A DNA stretch of 49,499 nucleotides from Pseudomonadota bacterium (lineage in GTDB: Bacteria > Bdellovibrionota > Bdellovibrionia > Bdellovibrionales > JACTMU01), in assembly GCA_014584465.1 (NCBI GenBank), contig JACTMU010000071.1, positions 1-49,499 of the forward strand, read 5' to 3'. The translations under genes and the position numbers were made by a program. Positions within the stretch are counted from its first letter, which is position 1, and the number at the start of each line of letters is the position of its first letter. Shown in pieces: positions 17,947-26,714 of this stretch. The notes under the pieces are model-generated. The model was not told the origin of the DNA, did no database searches, and saw only the letters and a program-made list of their open reading frames with translations.

Positions 17947-18024
17947 TCAGATGTGTACGACGACGTTGAAGACAAAAAAGAGCATTACAGACACTACGAA
18001 ATAGACAAAGAGTCGACTGGACAC
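17947..18024 (-). CDS. Possible 25-aa single-pass membrane peptide
   Basis: On the minus strand GTG 18024 is preceded by GGGGGGAG at about 7 bases. It opens a 25-codon frame that is almost entirely hydrophobic (SRLFVYFVVSVMLFFVFNVV then VHI and a stop). The same frame is open back to a TTG at 18108, giving 53 residues with a charged N-terminal half (ENLKEEAAFGADF). It lies downstream of rimO on the same strand. Support is the ribosome-binding site plus the membrane-helix character; the family is not recognised. Confidence 0.35.
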   Translation of the reverse strand: MSSRLFVYFVVSVMLFFVFNVVVHI

Positions 18025-18161
18025 TGAATCACTCCCCCCCACGCTGAAAAAGTCTACAAAAGTCCGCACCAAAAGCTGCTTCCTCTTTAAGGTTCTCGAA
18101 AAATAACAAGGATAGTCAATAAAAAAGTGAATCGTTTGAAGGTCTTAATGCGATGAGTTTT

Positions 18162-19493
18162 TTAATGCGAAGATGTGATTGCTCCAATCAAGTCATACTC
18201 AAGAGCCTCGTGGATCACAACCGGGACGATGGTCCCGACCTCAGCTTGGCCATCATTGATCAAAACCACACCGTCAATATCTGGAGCCTGGGTTGCCAAT
18301 CGACCCTGAAGCAGATGTTCACTCTCCTCGCTCACCCCATCAATGACGACGGGCAAGGTTTTACCAACCAGCATTTGATTCTTTTTCCGACTGATGGGCT
18401 GCTGAAGTTCCATGAGTTGGTGGTAACGTCTCTCCTTGATCTCTTGTTCAACCCGGTCCTCCAATGCAGCCGCCTTTGTCCCCTCCTCAGGCGAAAAGAT
18501 GAACCCACCGACACGATCAAACTCATACTTTTCTACAAAATGAAGAACCTCTTCGAACTCCTCTTCACTCTCACCGGGAAAACCCACCAAAAACTGGGTT
18601 CTAAGCACCGCCTCAGGGATCTTCGATCGAATCTCTTCCACAATTCGAGAGAGCTCCTCTTTGGTCGTTCTTCGATTCATCAAGGATAGAATGCGATCAC
18701 TCACGTGCTGAAAAGGAAGATCAAAGTAGGGGATCAGATTCTCCCTCTCTTTGATGAGATCTACCATCTCAGAGGTCACTCCATCTGGGTAGAGATAGAG
18801 AAGGCGTATCCACTTCAAGCCCTCCAAGTCACTTAAGCCTCTAAGAAGCTCTACCGGCCCCTTTCGATCTCGACGAAGATCCCATCCATAGTCCGTGAAG
18901 TCATGAGAGATCACCGTGATCTCCTGAACGCCCGTTGAGATCAGGCGTCGAGCCTCCTCAATGACCTTGGACAAAGGTCTTGACTGCAGGCTTCCTCGTA
19001 TATGGGGGATTGCACAAAAAGAACAGCGCTTTAGACATCCCTCGGAGATCTTAAGATAGGCTCGATAAAAGGGCTCCGAGTTGATGCGAAACTGACCATC
19101 AAGATCCAAATAGGTCTTCTGGTCAAAATAACCCCTCTTCGTGGTCTCTCCATTTCCTAAAATGTCGACAATGTTCTGAAACTCGCCGGTTCCTACAAAA
19201 ACATCCACTTCGGGCAGGTTCTCAACCAGCTCTCCCTTGTATCGTTGGGCCAAGCACCCCGTCACCACAAGTTTTTGAAGGTTCCCGCCCCTCTTGTACT
19301 CTGCAACCTCCAGAATTTTCTCAATGGACTCCCTCTTAGCCCCTTCGATAAATCCACAGGTGTTCACCACAATCGCCTCAGCCGAAAGAGGGTCGGTCAC
19401 GACACGATGACCAGAATTCAAAAGTTTTCCCATCATCAATTCACTGTCGACGAGATTCTTTGGACAACCAAGACTGATAAAATGAATTCGCAA
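18162..19493 (-). CDS. rimO: Ribosomal protein S12 methylthiotransferase RimO
   Basis: Radical-SAM enzyme (443 aa) that adds a methylthio group to the aspartate of ribosomal protein S12. The N-terminal UPF0004 domain has Cys10, the cysteine of VVNTCGFIEGAK and that of VTGCLAQRY, which ligate one [4Fe-4S] cluster. The radical-SAM motif is CLKRCSFC. A C-terminal TRAM domain (residues ~375-440) follows. The sequence GRLATQAPDIDGVVLI favours RimO over MiaB. Third gene of a minus-strand unit after the LolA-like and YajQ genes; 39 bases separate it from yajQ. Confidence 0.95.
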   Translation of the reverse strand: MRIHFISLGCPKNLVDSELMMGKLLNSGHRVVTDPLSAEAIVVNTCGFIEGAKRESIEKILEVAEYKRGGNLQKLVVTGCLAQRYKGELVENLPEVDVFVGTGEFQNIVDILGNGETTKRGYFDQKTYLDLDGQFRINSEPFYRAYLKISEGCLKRCSFCAIPHIRGSLQSRPLSKVIEEARRLISTGVQEITVISHDFTDYGWDLRRDRKGPVELLRGLSDLEGLKWIRLLYLYPDGVTSEMVDLIKERENLIPYFDLPFQHVSDRILSLMNRRTTKEELSRIVEEIRSKIPEAVLRTQFLVGFPGESEEEFEEVLHFVEKYEFDRVGGFIFSPEEGTKAAALEDRVEQEIKERRYHQLMELQQPISRKKNQMLVGKTLPVVIDGVSEESEHLLQGRLATQAPDIDGVVLINDGQAEVGTIVPVVIHEALEYDLIGAITSSH

Positions 19494-19532
19494 ATGTCAC
19501 CTCAACGGCTCACAAAGCCAAAAATGGCTCAA

Positions 19533-20018
19533 TCACCTCATATTCTCAAATTGAATGGGAATGCCAAAGTCAGTGCCTTTGCACAAACTCATGCATTCAC
19601 GAAGCGTGTCAATGCTCTTTGAGGTCACTCGGACCTTTTCCCCTTCAATCTGGCTTTGAACCTTCAACTTTGAGTCCCGAATGGTCTTCATGATCTTCTT
19701 CGAGACCTCCTTATCAATTCCCTGAACTAAAGCAGCCTTTTGTTTCAAGAGCTGGTTTCCTACGGGAGATGGCTTGTCAAAACTTACAGCCTGAATGTCC
19801 ACCCCTCGACGATGAAGCTTACTCTGAAGAATGTCTTTGACCGCATTGATCTTGTACTCATCTTCCGCCATAAGAGTAAGCTCTTTCTTATCCCATTCGA
19901 TGGCAGCTTTACTCCCTCTTAAATCATATCTTGATTCAATCTCTTTCTTTGCTTGTTGAACCGCATTGTCGACCTCTTGAAGGTCAATCTTGGATACAAT
20001 ATCAAAAGACGCCACCAT
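19533..20018 (-). CDS. yajQ: YajQ family nucleotide-binding protein
   Basis: Small two-domain protein (161 aa, normal size) of the DUF520 family. It starts MVASFDIVSKIDLQEVDNAV, has ESRYDLRGSKAAIEW and ends FGIPIQFENMR, all diagnostic. Some members bind cyclic di-GMP and act with transcription factors; whether this one does is unknown. ATG lies 6 bases after the stop of the LolA-like gene with GAGGTG in between, so the two are coupled. Confidence 0.93.
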   Translation of the reverse strand: MVASFDIVSKIDLQEVDNAVQQAKKEIESRYDLRGSKAAIEWDKKELTLMAEDEYKINAVKDILQSKLHRRGVDIQAVSFDKPSPVGNQLLKQKAALVQGIDKEVSKKIMKTIRDSKLKVQSQIEGEKVRVTSKSIDTLRECMSLCKGTDFGIPIQFENMR

Positions 20019-20024
20019 TACACC

Positions 20025-20747
20025 TCACTCATAAACGGTCACCTTCGCCCCTTTCGGTGGAGTAAAGGCAAATAGATTCTCAGAGAACTTCTTATTAAAG
20101 ACCGTGGATGAAAAATCGTACTTCGTCTCATTCTCCAAACTGTCCCAGTAGTAAATCTGGACGATCTTAACGCTCTTTGGATCAATCACAATCTTAACTT
20201 TTTTGAGCTCCTCCTGCTCCTCCTTGGGAGCCATGACATAGTAGAATTTGTCGCCCACTCGACCACCCTCTTTAGGCAAAAAATGCTTGTTGATCCCATT
20301 ACGGCCCAATAGGGAGAGAAGGGTCCAACTCTTATCCTGCTCTCGCTTTTTGCTGTTTAAAACCTTTGTAACTTGAACCCCATCTTCAAATCCTTTGGAA
20401 AGATAACTTACCAACCACATTTGGGTTCCATCAAAGACCACCAGAGACTTTTCAGGGGTTTCGGTTTCCATACGAAGATGCCGGCCTTGAATTGAGATCT
20501 TTCCCTGAAACGTCTTCACCTTATCTAAAAGCGCGTAGGTCACCTGCTTTTCAAAAGAGATGAGCACCGAGTCCATATTCTTATATTTAAGATCAATCTG
20601 ATTTAGAACGGTCACATCCAACTTTGCCTTGGTCTGCGTCGCTTTGGGTGGGGCCACGGGTCGTTTTTTTGCAGTCTCCTTGGGGGCAGCGGCCCAAGCC
20701 CAACTTTTCATCCAAAGCACCATGACCATCAATGGCAAAATCTTCAC
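20025..20747 (-). CDS. LolA-like outer-membrane lipoprotein carrier protein
   Basis: Predicted periplasmic protein of 240 aa. The signal peptide VKILPLMVMVLWMKSWAWAA is followed by a lysine/proline-rich linker. A half-barrel of LolA type comes next: NMDSVLISFEKQVTYALLDK, GKISIQGRHLRMETETPEKS, and FVNK-like strands such as KIVIDPKSVKIVQIYYWDS. GTG 20747 is preferred since AGGTGTAGGAAA precedes it and it begins the signal; the frame is open further upstream but without signal character. It likely ferries lipoproteins or binds lipid at the outer membrane. Confidence 0.75.
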   Translation of the reverse strand: MKILPLMVMVLWMKSWAWAAAPKETAKKRPVAPPKATQTKAKLDVTVLNQIDLKYKNMDSVLISFEKQVTYALLDKVKTFQGKISIQGRHLRMETETPEKSLVVFDGTQMWLVSYLSKGFEDGVQVTKVLNSKKREQDKSWTLLSLLGRNGINKHFLPKEGGRVGDKFYYVMAPKEEQEELKKVKIVIDPKSVKIVQIYYWDSLENETKYDFSSTVFNKKFSENLFAFTPPKGAKVTVYE

Positions 20748-21206
20748 TTTCCTACACCTCTTCTGACTTCTTCCAACTTTATCACACAAAGAACCCCGCC
20801 CCATCATGAGCCCTGGTCCCATCCGAATTCAAGTTCAAGCATCTCTAACACTTATCAGCGCCTAGGACCAGATTGCACAAGCCATCTAGCGCGCCGCGCT
20901 ATAGCCAGGAATCTCCAATTGAACCAAGAGCTTGATCGAACTGGGTTGCCACAAACCCACGACAACTCTATAAGTTCAGACAGATACGGCAACCCAAATT
21001 TGGGTTACAATCTCAATAAGAAATTTTCCGCCTTTTCGGTTGGGAAAAACCACTCAATGAAACAAGAGTACTGTCATGATGTCTGCCCAAACAGCAAAGA
21101 CCGTGACTCAGGGCCGAGCAGCTGTGGAGGCTGTGCTCTGTCTTAGACCCGGATTTAAGAGGCGGCATTGCAATGTTTTTGGCCCATTTCTAATGTCAGA
21201 TGTGGG
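20748..21206. other. Intergenic region rich in short palindromes
   Basis: Holds AGCGCGCCGCGCT (20888-20900, dyad), the pair GGGTTGCC (20943-20950) and GGCAACCC (20988-20995), and the perfect 16-bp palindrome AACCCAAATTTGGGTT (20991-21006). A 75-codon plus-strand frame (20919-21146) ends in a cysteine-rich stretch but has no ribosome-binding site or recognisable family. The start and promoter of the minus-strand LolA-like gene lie at the left edge. Confidence 0.5.
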
Positions 21207-21854
21207 TTAAAGCGGGATCTCTTTGGGCCGAAAGGCGATCGTCCAAACTTCGAATTTTTTTGGGGCGCCTAAGGCAATGTGAGCTGCCTGGGCGGTCGCT
21301 CCAGATGTGATCACGTCATCCACAAAGATGATCCTTGAATTTCGATTCGAAAGAGTTTTGGTCTTCTCAAATCCCAGTGAGCGTCGCTCACGGATCTTGG
21401 CACTCTTTTGCTCCCACCCTTGAGGCCGCTTAAGGCAGGGTCTGCAACTGCCTCCCCAAAACAACGTCAACGCCTTTGCCCACATCATCGCATGGTCGGA
21501 GCAGTTTGGAACTTTTCCCGGTGCCGGCACAAAGATGAGTGGCTCCTCCGTCACACTCCTCTCCATAATCGAAATGGAGAAGATCTCAGCAATTCTCTGA
21601 TAGGCAGACGGCACGCCTCCTCCCTTTAGGGTATGAATGAGATGGGTCACCAGGTTCTCACCGGAGGGCCAAAGATAGAGTGACGACACGGGAAATGGAT
21701 AACCCGTAATGCGGTAGTTGGATGGAACTCGAAAAGGCTCCAACCGCGTCCAACATGATTCACAAAGAAGATCTATGGAACACGAACTCATGCCACATAG
21801 AGAACAGCAGCGCAAATGTTTCCAAAGAGGCTCTAGATTAAGTTTCCATATCAT
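21207..21854 (-). CDS. comF: ComF family phosphoribosyltransferase-like protein
   Basis: Protein of 215 aa related to ComF/GntX, needed for DNA uptake in competent bacteria, with a PRTase fold. Paired cysteines in CCSLCGMSSCSIDLLCESC near the N-terminus suggest a zinc site. The PRTase motif is IIFVDDVITSGATAQAA near the C-terminus. FVPAPGKVPNCSDHAMMWAK and RQxxRS-like QKSAKIRERRSLGFEKT fit the family. No partner com genes are visible in the window. Confidence 0.88.
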   Translation of the reverse strand: MIWKLNLEPLWKHLRCCSLCGMSSCSIDLLCESCWTRLEPFRVPSNYRITGYPFPVSSLYLWPSGENLVTHLIHTLKGGGVPSAYQRIAEIFSISIMERSVTEEPLIFVPAPGKVPNCSDHAMMWAKALTLFWGGSCRPCLKRPQGWEQKSAKIRERRSLGFEKTKTLSNRNSRIIFVDDVITSGATAQAAHIALGAPKKFEVWTIAFRPKEIPL

Positions 21855-22119
21855 CCAAACATCCCCTTCTGTCCGATGTGAGCAAGATCAAATGCTTATC
21901 CTAACTGATGCCTACTCATCTCTCGTGGGTTGGACGACGCATTTCGGATCTCTAGATTCAAAAACAGACCTGCTCCTGTTTGCGCGCCACCTTAACTTTC
22001 CAACAATGTCCTATTTTAGGAATGGCGACACTCAAGAAGACACTTTCTGTCTCACTCTGATCCATTTAATAAATGGAAGTTGAAAAGCCGTTGCAATGAT
22101 TTAACGTAGTAGGAGTGCC

Positions 22120-22483
22120 ATGTTTCAATCATCTGTCGCGGAGTTGGACGTATTTCGAATTCTTCATGAGGACTCCATAGAGGATCCTCGAAAGGAAGTT
22201 ATGGGAAAACATATCCTTCGTCCGCGATTTCAAGTGCAATTTCGATGCAATAAAAGCGATCCTAACGATCAATGCCTCTTCCCCTTGGCCATCATCAACG
22301 TTGACTTTGACCAAGACCCGCATCAAACTGCCTCGACAAGATCGTTACACGACCTGCAGCAAGGCTGTTGTTGGCCCTCCAGATGTGAACCTGGTCAACT
22401 ATTGTAAGGGCGATCTTATGCCTGATGGCCGCACGTTCAAACAATATTGTTTAGAGGATCGAAACCTCGGATCATTTAGTTAG
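22120..22483 (+). pseudogene. Frameshifted, repeat-truncated hypothetical gene
   Basis: ATG 22120 follows a TAGGAG ribosome-binding site and opens a frame with DSIEDPRKEVMGKHILRPRF and CLFPLAIINVDFDQDP. Near 22310 the protein-like reading passes to another frame (LPRQDRYTTCSKAVVGPPDV, then LMPDGRTFKQYCLEDRNLG), which stops at TAG 22481-22483. That stop is formed by the junction with the palindromic element. The pattern suggests a small cysteine-containing protein broken by a frameshift and truncated by the repeat. Family not recognised. Confidence 0.35.
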
Positions 22484-22574
22484 GGGCTGTCCGGTAATTC
22501 GCTTTTTGATCGATTTTGATAAGTTTTTCTTATACCGAGGCGGGCCGACGAAGGGCTAGCCAGAGGCGCTAACT
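22483..22574. repeat. Left arm and core of the MITE-like element (right arm missing)
   Basis: Begins GGGGCTGTCCGGTAATTCGC and is identical by eye to the copy at 30115 through the left arm and the core to GAGGCGCTAACT, where similarity stops. Preceded by TAGTTA, fitting TANNTA. The missing right arm implies a deletion after insertion. Confidence 0.9.
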
Positions 22575-22646
22575 GCAGCAATCTCTACAGTGATGAAACC
22601 ACACTCGCATGTCCTCCCAGTTCGATCACCTACGGCTATCAAGATT

Positions 22647-25385
22647 TTAGTTTAAACAATTAAGATTTGATTTCAAAATTTGATCTTTGAGCATTTGAAC
22701 TCGTTGGAATTCTGAATCAAAAAGTTGATCCATCTCGCTTACAAAAAGATCCAACTTTGTTGTACGACCTTTTTGGGACCTGGAAGACACCTTAACAATC
22801 TTTTTCTGTAGAGGTGCAAATTTCTTGCTGAAGAGCTCACTTGCTTCGATCTGATCATTGCGAAGTCTCTGGATCTCATTGGTCTCCTTTGCTCCGTCTA
22901 AAAGACGATAGATCTCACCGTACCGTATGAGTAGATCTGTGGACCTCTCGTGATTTTGACCGATCTCCATTGCAATCTTTGCGATTCTTGGTGATGGCCG
23001 GTAGTAGTAAAAATAGTGATCGACCGGGTTGCAAAAGAGCGACCGAGCCGGAATGTCGGTGGCCTGTCTTGGCACGGGAGGACCTCCTGCACCAGGGACC
23101 CAAGAGGCTGAGCCAAAAAAGAGGTGAGTGTCATGATCGCTAAAACCATTCCATAGCCATGAGTTGTCAGGATAGTTGGTATGCAAAATGTATTTCTGAT
23201 TTCTCGGATCCAGTAGACCCACCTTACGAAGCTTTTCTTTTAACACTCGGGAAGCTTCGGAGGGCTCTTCGAGATACTCATAGGTTCCATCTTTTCTTGG
23301 TATTCGTTCATCGCCACTTTTGGACATCCACGGATTGTAAACAGGAGAAAGGCGAACAATGGCGTTCTCCTCTTGCGCACTTGGGCCACTGTCATCCTGC
23401 TTGGCCAATGGGTCTTTTCCTGGAATGGGCGCATGATCCAGTTGTTCACTCAAATTCGAATAGAGTTTCCACATGCTCGGTGGCTCCAAAATCGCCATCT
23501 TTTCTGAAAAGGGCGCCTGATCATCGTCGTCCGACCTTAAAACACCCATACTCTGATAGGCCTTTTGAGCAACATAGGGCCCCTTTTGATTACTTCCTGC
23601 AAAGTGAAAACCTGGAATCATATTCAATGCATGAGATCCAACAGAAACGTAGATGTTGAAGGGTCTCTTGCGCCTCCAGTTGCCATCTGGACTTTTCATA
23701 AAGGCATCGGGATCGCTACTGATCTGCTCCTTATGAAACCAACTGTTGGGATAGGATGTTCCATAGTAGTGCTGTGTGCATTCACTTCCAAAATAGTGAA
23801 GGTCAGAATCACTTGAACCAAGTGGTTTACGAAGCAGAATCTGGCACTTTTCAGTATCTCCGTCATGCCATCGAACCTGACCTCCGATCTTGATCGATTC
23901 TGGCAAGAAAGAGTTCAAGTGAAAAAAGTGAAACTGCAGAGATACATAGTGATAACCGTCACCATGATCGAGAATGTCTCGAACAACACCATAAACGTTG
24001 GCCTCAGACTCCTTATCTAGAAGAATGCTGTCCGTTTGATTTGCATCTAGACTTACATATCGACCGATGTCCAACCGTTTCTTACCATCAAGATCAAAAA
24101 CTTCTTGAGCCATGGCTTGAATGTCATAGGATAGAAGCTCTCGAGGGTCCCGAACACCGCTCTCCAAGGATCGATTCACCAGTTCTCTCCTTCGACGATC
24201 CAATTTGGACAGGCATGATTTGGTCTCTGAAACTTGCGACTCCTCTGGTGATGCCGTGACGTCCGCAGAAGAACGTTGGCCGTTCACTTCACAGGCCGTC
24301 TTCTCTTCGATATAGCCCGCATCGCGCTCCAAATAACGATCCACCATGGTCGGAAGAGCCTCTTTAAGACATTCCTTCATCGTATTTACTTTGTACTTTC
24401 CTAGCTCTGGACCAAACGAACTCTCAAGTTCAAAAGAATGAAACTCTTGATTTAAAAAACGCTGACCACCTAACCCCGCATCCTTTTCCCCACGAGCGTT
24501 TTCATGACACTGCAAGACCAAATCACCGCGAAACAGATAGTCCCCCATCGATTGAACCCTCAACGTCTCCTGCTTGACACACTTTTCGAAGGGCTGAGTT
24601 TCACAACGATTCATGATGTGCTTTGAAAACTTTGAATAGATAGCAACCCAGTCACTCTTTTTGACCTCTCCAAGTTTGAGATTTAAGAAATCAGTTTCAA
24701 GTTCATATCGATTGCCTTCAAGACCATAGTCTCCATTGACCATCACGTTGGCAAATCGTATCGCTCGAATGAAGAGAAGAGTTGTGATATCTTTAGGTTC
24801 CGTCTCATAGAGTCCCATGTTTCCAATGGTTCGACTCGCCTTTTCTTTCACTCTTCCTAAAACGACATCTGTCCCTGGTCCCTCCACGGCAACAGGATCA
24901 GAGGTCAAAATAGTCAAAGTGCTCTTTCGAAACATATTTGGGAGGGAGATGGGTTTGAAATCATTGTAAAACATATGGACATCAGGGGCCCATGTATGAA
25001 GGAGGCTGCGATTTCTCTCATACCGATCTTCAATATGAGTCCAAGATCTATCCCAATACTTCTCACTCTTGAGATTTCGAAAGAACGACTCATCCAAGAG
25101 ACCGTTACTTCGATATTTCTTATGGACAGGCTTCAATCCCCCTAGAAAGATAAGATAATCAAAACTTCGATCTTCTTCTTGACTGACAGGATTGATGTAA
25201 AACTCAGGATTGAGCCAGAGTCGTGATGCAGAATCCTTTTCAAAGGTCTTCGTGACAAGTTCATTCACCCAGGTGTCATCTTGGATCACGCACTTTTGAG
25301 CTGCAGTCCCACTAAATCCAAAGGCACTGCCCCAAGCCATCGTGGCTGCGACTCCCATCACTAGGAGAATCTTCGAGTTTCTCAT
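22647..25385 (-). CDS. Large exported protein with a Vps62/DUF946-like region
   Basis: A 912-aa secreted or periplasmic protein; the signal peptide MRNSKILLVMGVAATMAWGS (through AFGF) is clear. Residues about 480-620 resemble the Vps62 family: a strand YVSLQFHFFHLNSF, then HDGDTEKCQILL (His507, compare HEGDWE), YYGTSYPNSWFHKE and VSVGSHALNMIPGFHF (His585). The N-terminal third and the C-terminal third (SRSQKGRTTKLDLF, coiled-coil-like) have no family I recognise. It stands alone, with a repeat remnant after its end. The function of Vps62-like domains in bacteria is unclear, so none is assigned. Confidence 0.7.
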   Translation of the reverse strand: MRNSKILLVMGVAATMAWGSAFGFSGTAAQKCVIQDDTWVNELVTKTFEKDSASRLWLNPEFYINPVSQEEDRSFDYLIFLGGLKPVHKKYRSNGLLDESFFRNLKSEKYWDRSWTHIEDRYERNRSLLHTWAPDVHMFYNDFKPISLPNMFRKSTLTILTSDPVAVEGPGTDVVLGRVKEKASRTIGNMGLYETEPKDITTLLFIRAIRFANVMVNGDYGLEGNRYELETDFLNLKLGEVKKSDWVAIYSKFSKHIMNRCETQPFEKCVKQETLRVQSMGDYLFRGDLVLQCHENARGEKDAGLGGQRFLNQEFHSFELESSFGPELGKYKVNTMKECLKEALPTMVDRYLERDAGYIEEKTACEVNGQRSSADVTASPEESQVSETKSCLSKLDRRRRELVNRSLESGVRDPRELLSYDIQAMAQEVFDLDGKKRLDIGRYVSLDANQTDSILLDKESEANVYGVVRDILDHGDGYHYVSLQFHFFHLNSFLPESIKIGGQVRWHDGDTEKCQILLRKPLGSSDSDLHYFGSECTQHYYGTSYPNSWFHKEQISSDPDAFMKSPDGNWRRKRPFNIYVSVGSHALNMIPGFHFAGSNQKGPYVAQKAYQSMGVLRSDDDDQAPFSEKMAILEPPSMWKLYSNLSEQLDHAPIPGKDPLAKQDDSGPSAQEENAIVRLSPVYNPWMSKSGDERIPRKDGTYEYLEEPSEASRVLKEKLRKVGLLDPRNQKYILHTNYPDNSWLWNGFSDHDTHLFFGSASWVPGAGGPPVPRQATDIPARSLFCNPVDHYFYYYRPSPRIAKIAMEIGQNHERSTDLLIRYGEIYRLLDGAKETNEIQRLRNDQIEASELFSKKFAPLQKKIVKVSSRSQKGRTTKLDLFVSEMDQLFDSEFQRVQMLKDQILKSNLNCLN

Positions 25386-25616
25386 CTTGGACTCTCTCCT
25401 GTCTCTTAAGCTTCTAGAAATTCCTATCCATCATCGAGTGCCTGGCACCATCTAGCTGTATCCCTTTCTCGACTGCAAGTTTCTCGCCAAAAACCTCCCA
25501 TCTGCACGCGAATGACCTGGCATTTGCTTTTATCTGATCATCACCTCGCCGTTGTGGCCGTCAAAGACCCATGCAGATGGACAAAAAACGTCACCAGGCA
25601 TATGCATAAAATCTTC
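25386..25616. other. Intergenic region with a GTGCCTGGCAC palindrome
   Basis: GTGCCTGGCACC at about 25438 is an 11-bp dyad that shares the GTGCC.GGC motif of the long hairpin at 48107. No gene was found here. It probably includes the promoter of the 912-aa gene. Confidence 0.4.
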
Positions 25617-26214
25617 CTAAGAATACATAAATTCAATAAGCATTTCGTACTTCTTAGCTTGTCTGGCTCGGTCAAGCGCTTCGATGTACTTCTCACGCCG
25701 TAACTTTGGATTGCCTCTTAGAGCCCCCCCATGTGGGCATTCTTTGCTTTGCCTTCTGACAAAAAAATTCCACCAGAATTCTGCCAAAGCGCCCATTACC
25801 ATTTGGAAATGGATGAATCGTTTCAATTCGTTCCTGAAAGCGTACCGCAATTTCATCGAAAGGGATTTCATTTCGATCAAGCCAATACTTCAAATCATCT
25901 TCCAGATTCTTTAGAGCTGGTCGGATTTGATAGGGCAAAAGAAAATAGGGATTGTGCAGCTCATGATCTCGCATTTTGCCTGCCCATGTCCAAACATCTC
26001 CAAAAAGTTTTTTATGGAGTTTCTCCCAGAAGCTGTACCTCAGACAATCTCCATTGCTCTTTTTGAGCCAGACAAGTCCCTCAGCAATATTTTTCTCTTC
26101 GTATTCATCAAGCTCTCCCATGTTTTGGATGTGTTTGAGTTTTAGCCCTTTCTCCAATTCTGGAGGAAGGGGTGTTTGGCCATCTCGACCTTTGAACAAA
26201 AAATGATTCACCAC
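25617..26214 (-). pseudogene. Fic-domain protein (mobile mystery protein B), frameshifted at a G7 run
   Basis: The frame from GTG 26214 encodes a Fic protein that would AMPylate or otherwise modify targets: LWKLHKK-like FWEKLHKKLFGDVWTWAGKM, then the Fic motif HPFPNGNGRFGR. The family normally continues TWG, then a conserved tail with YI.AL..A. Here the frame leaves at a run of seven G (C7 on the plus strand, 25724-25730) and stops at 25693. The proper tail (LRREKYIEALDRARQAKKYE) is intact in another frame down to 25617. Six G would give a full ~198-aa protein. The motif itself is intact. The start overlaps the antitoxin-like gene upstream. Either phase-variable, inactivated, or a homopolymer sequencing error. 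Confidence 0.85.
25724..25730. repeat. Seven-base homopolymer at the Fic frameshift
   Basis: CCCCCCC on the plus strand, GGGGGGG in the coding sense. One base fewer restores the Fic tail in frame. Homopolymers of this length slip during replication and are also a typical place for sequencing error. Confidence 0.9.
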
Positions 26215-26654
26215 ACATCTCCTCGTTCGATGAGCAAATCTGCCAGTTGCTCAATCCTAGAATCAAGATCTTGCTCAACTCTTTGATCCTCCAATGTCAT
26301 GTGAGTGTCAGCTTCAGAAATTATTTGTTTTGCTTTTTCCCATGCCTTTTCTTTCAATATTGCTTTGAGACTACCTTTAGGTACGAACGCGTAGACGAAT
26401 TCACATTCCATAGCTGCGGCCATTTTCTTGAGAGTCTCAATGGTTACTTTGCCTTTTGCCTCATTACGCTCAGCTTGTTGTGCTGTGGCCTTTGAAACCT
26501 GTGCTCGGTCAGCAAGCTTTTGCAGGGTAATTCCCAATGCTTTGCGCATATAGTGAATCCATCCAGGTTTGACCCTGGCATCACTGAAGGACCTCCGAAG
26601 ATTCTTCAAACGACGTTCAATCTGAGTAAGTGCAAGTTTATCTTGTTTTTTCAA
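26208..26654 (-). CDS. HTH regulator, mobile mystery protein A family (antitoxin-like)
   Basis: A DNA-binding protein of about 148 aa. The helix-turn-helix is GITLQKLADRAQVSKATAQQ followed by AERNEAKGKVTIETLKKMAA and the family marker CEFVYAFVPKGS, then MTLEDQRVEQDL. The family is always paired with a Fic protein (B), here directly downstream with overlapping start. It probably represses its own promoter and may neutralise the Fic partner. TTG 26654 has GGGGAG at the right distance; ATG 26669 has no ribosome-binding site but would add five residues. Two large dyads lie just upstream. Confidence 0.85.
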   Translation of the reverse strand: MKKQDKLALTQIERRLKNLRRSFSDARVKPGWIHYMRKALGITLQKLADRAQVSKATAQQAERNEAKGKVTIETLKKMAAAMECEFVYAFVPKGSLKAILKEKAWEKAKQIISEADTHMTLEDQRVEQDLDSRIEQLADLLIERGDVW

Positions 26655-26682
26655 TATGTTACTCCCCATTGAGGATTAATAA

Positions 26683-26713
26683 TTACATATATACTATCAT
26701 AGTATGTATGTAA
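26683..26713. promoter_or_regulatory. 31-bp near-perfect dyad upstream of the HTH gene
   Basis: TTACATATATACTAT, a central C, then ATAGTATGTATGTAA: 15-bp arms with one mismatch. It lies about 30 bases upstream of the HTH gene start, where a repressor operator would be expected. Confidence 0.6.
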
Positions 26714-26714
26714 A

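Larger units (their letters stand above)
21855..22646. other. Gene-poor interval with a truncated remnant and a half MITE
   Basis: Between the comF start and the end of the minus-strand 912-aa gene. It holds a frameshifted plus-strand remnant (22120-22483) that ends exactly at the left half of the palindromic element (22483-22574). 21855-22119 shows no convincing gene. Confidence 0.5.

Noticed and set aside
20919-21146. 75-codon plus-strand frame with a Cys-rich end
   Set aside because: No ribosome-binding site, no family, and it runs through several palindromes; kept only as a remark on the intergenic region.
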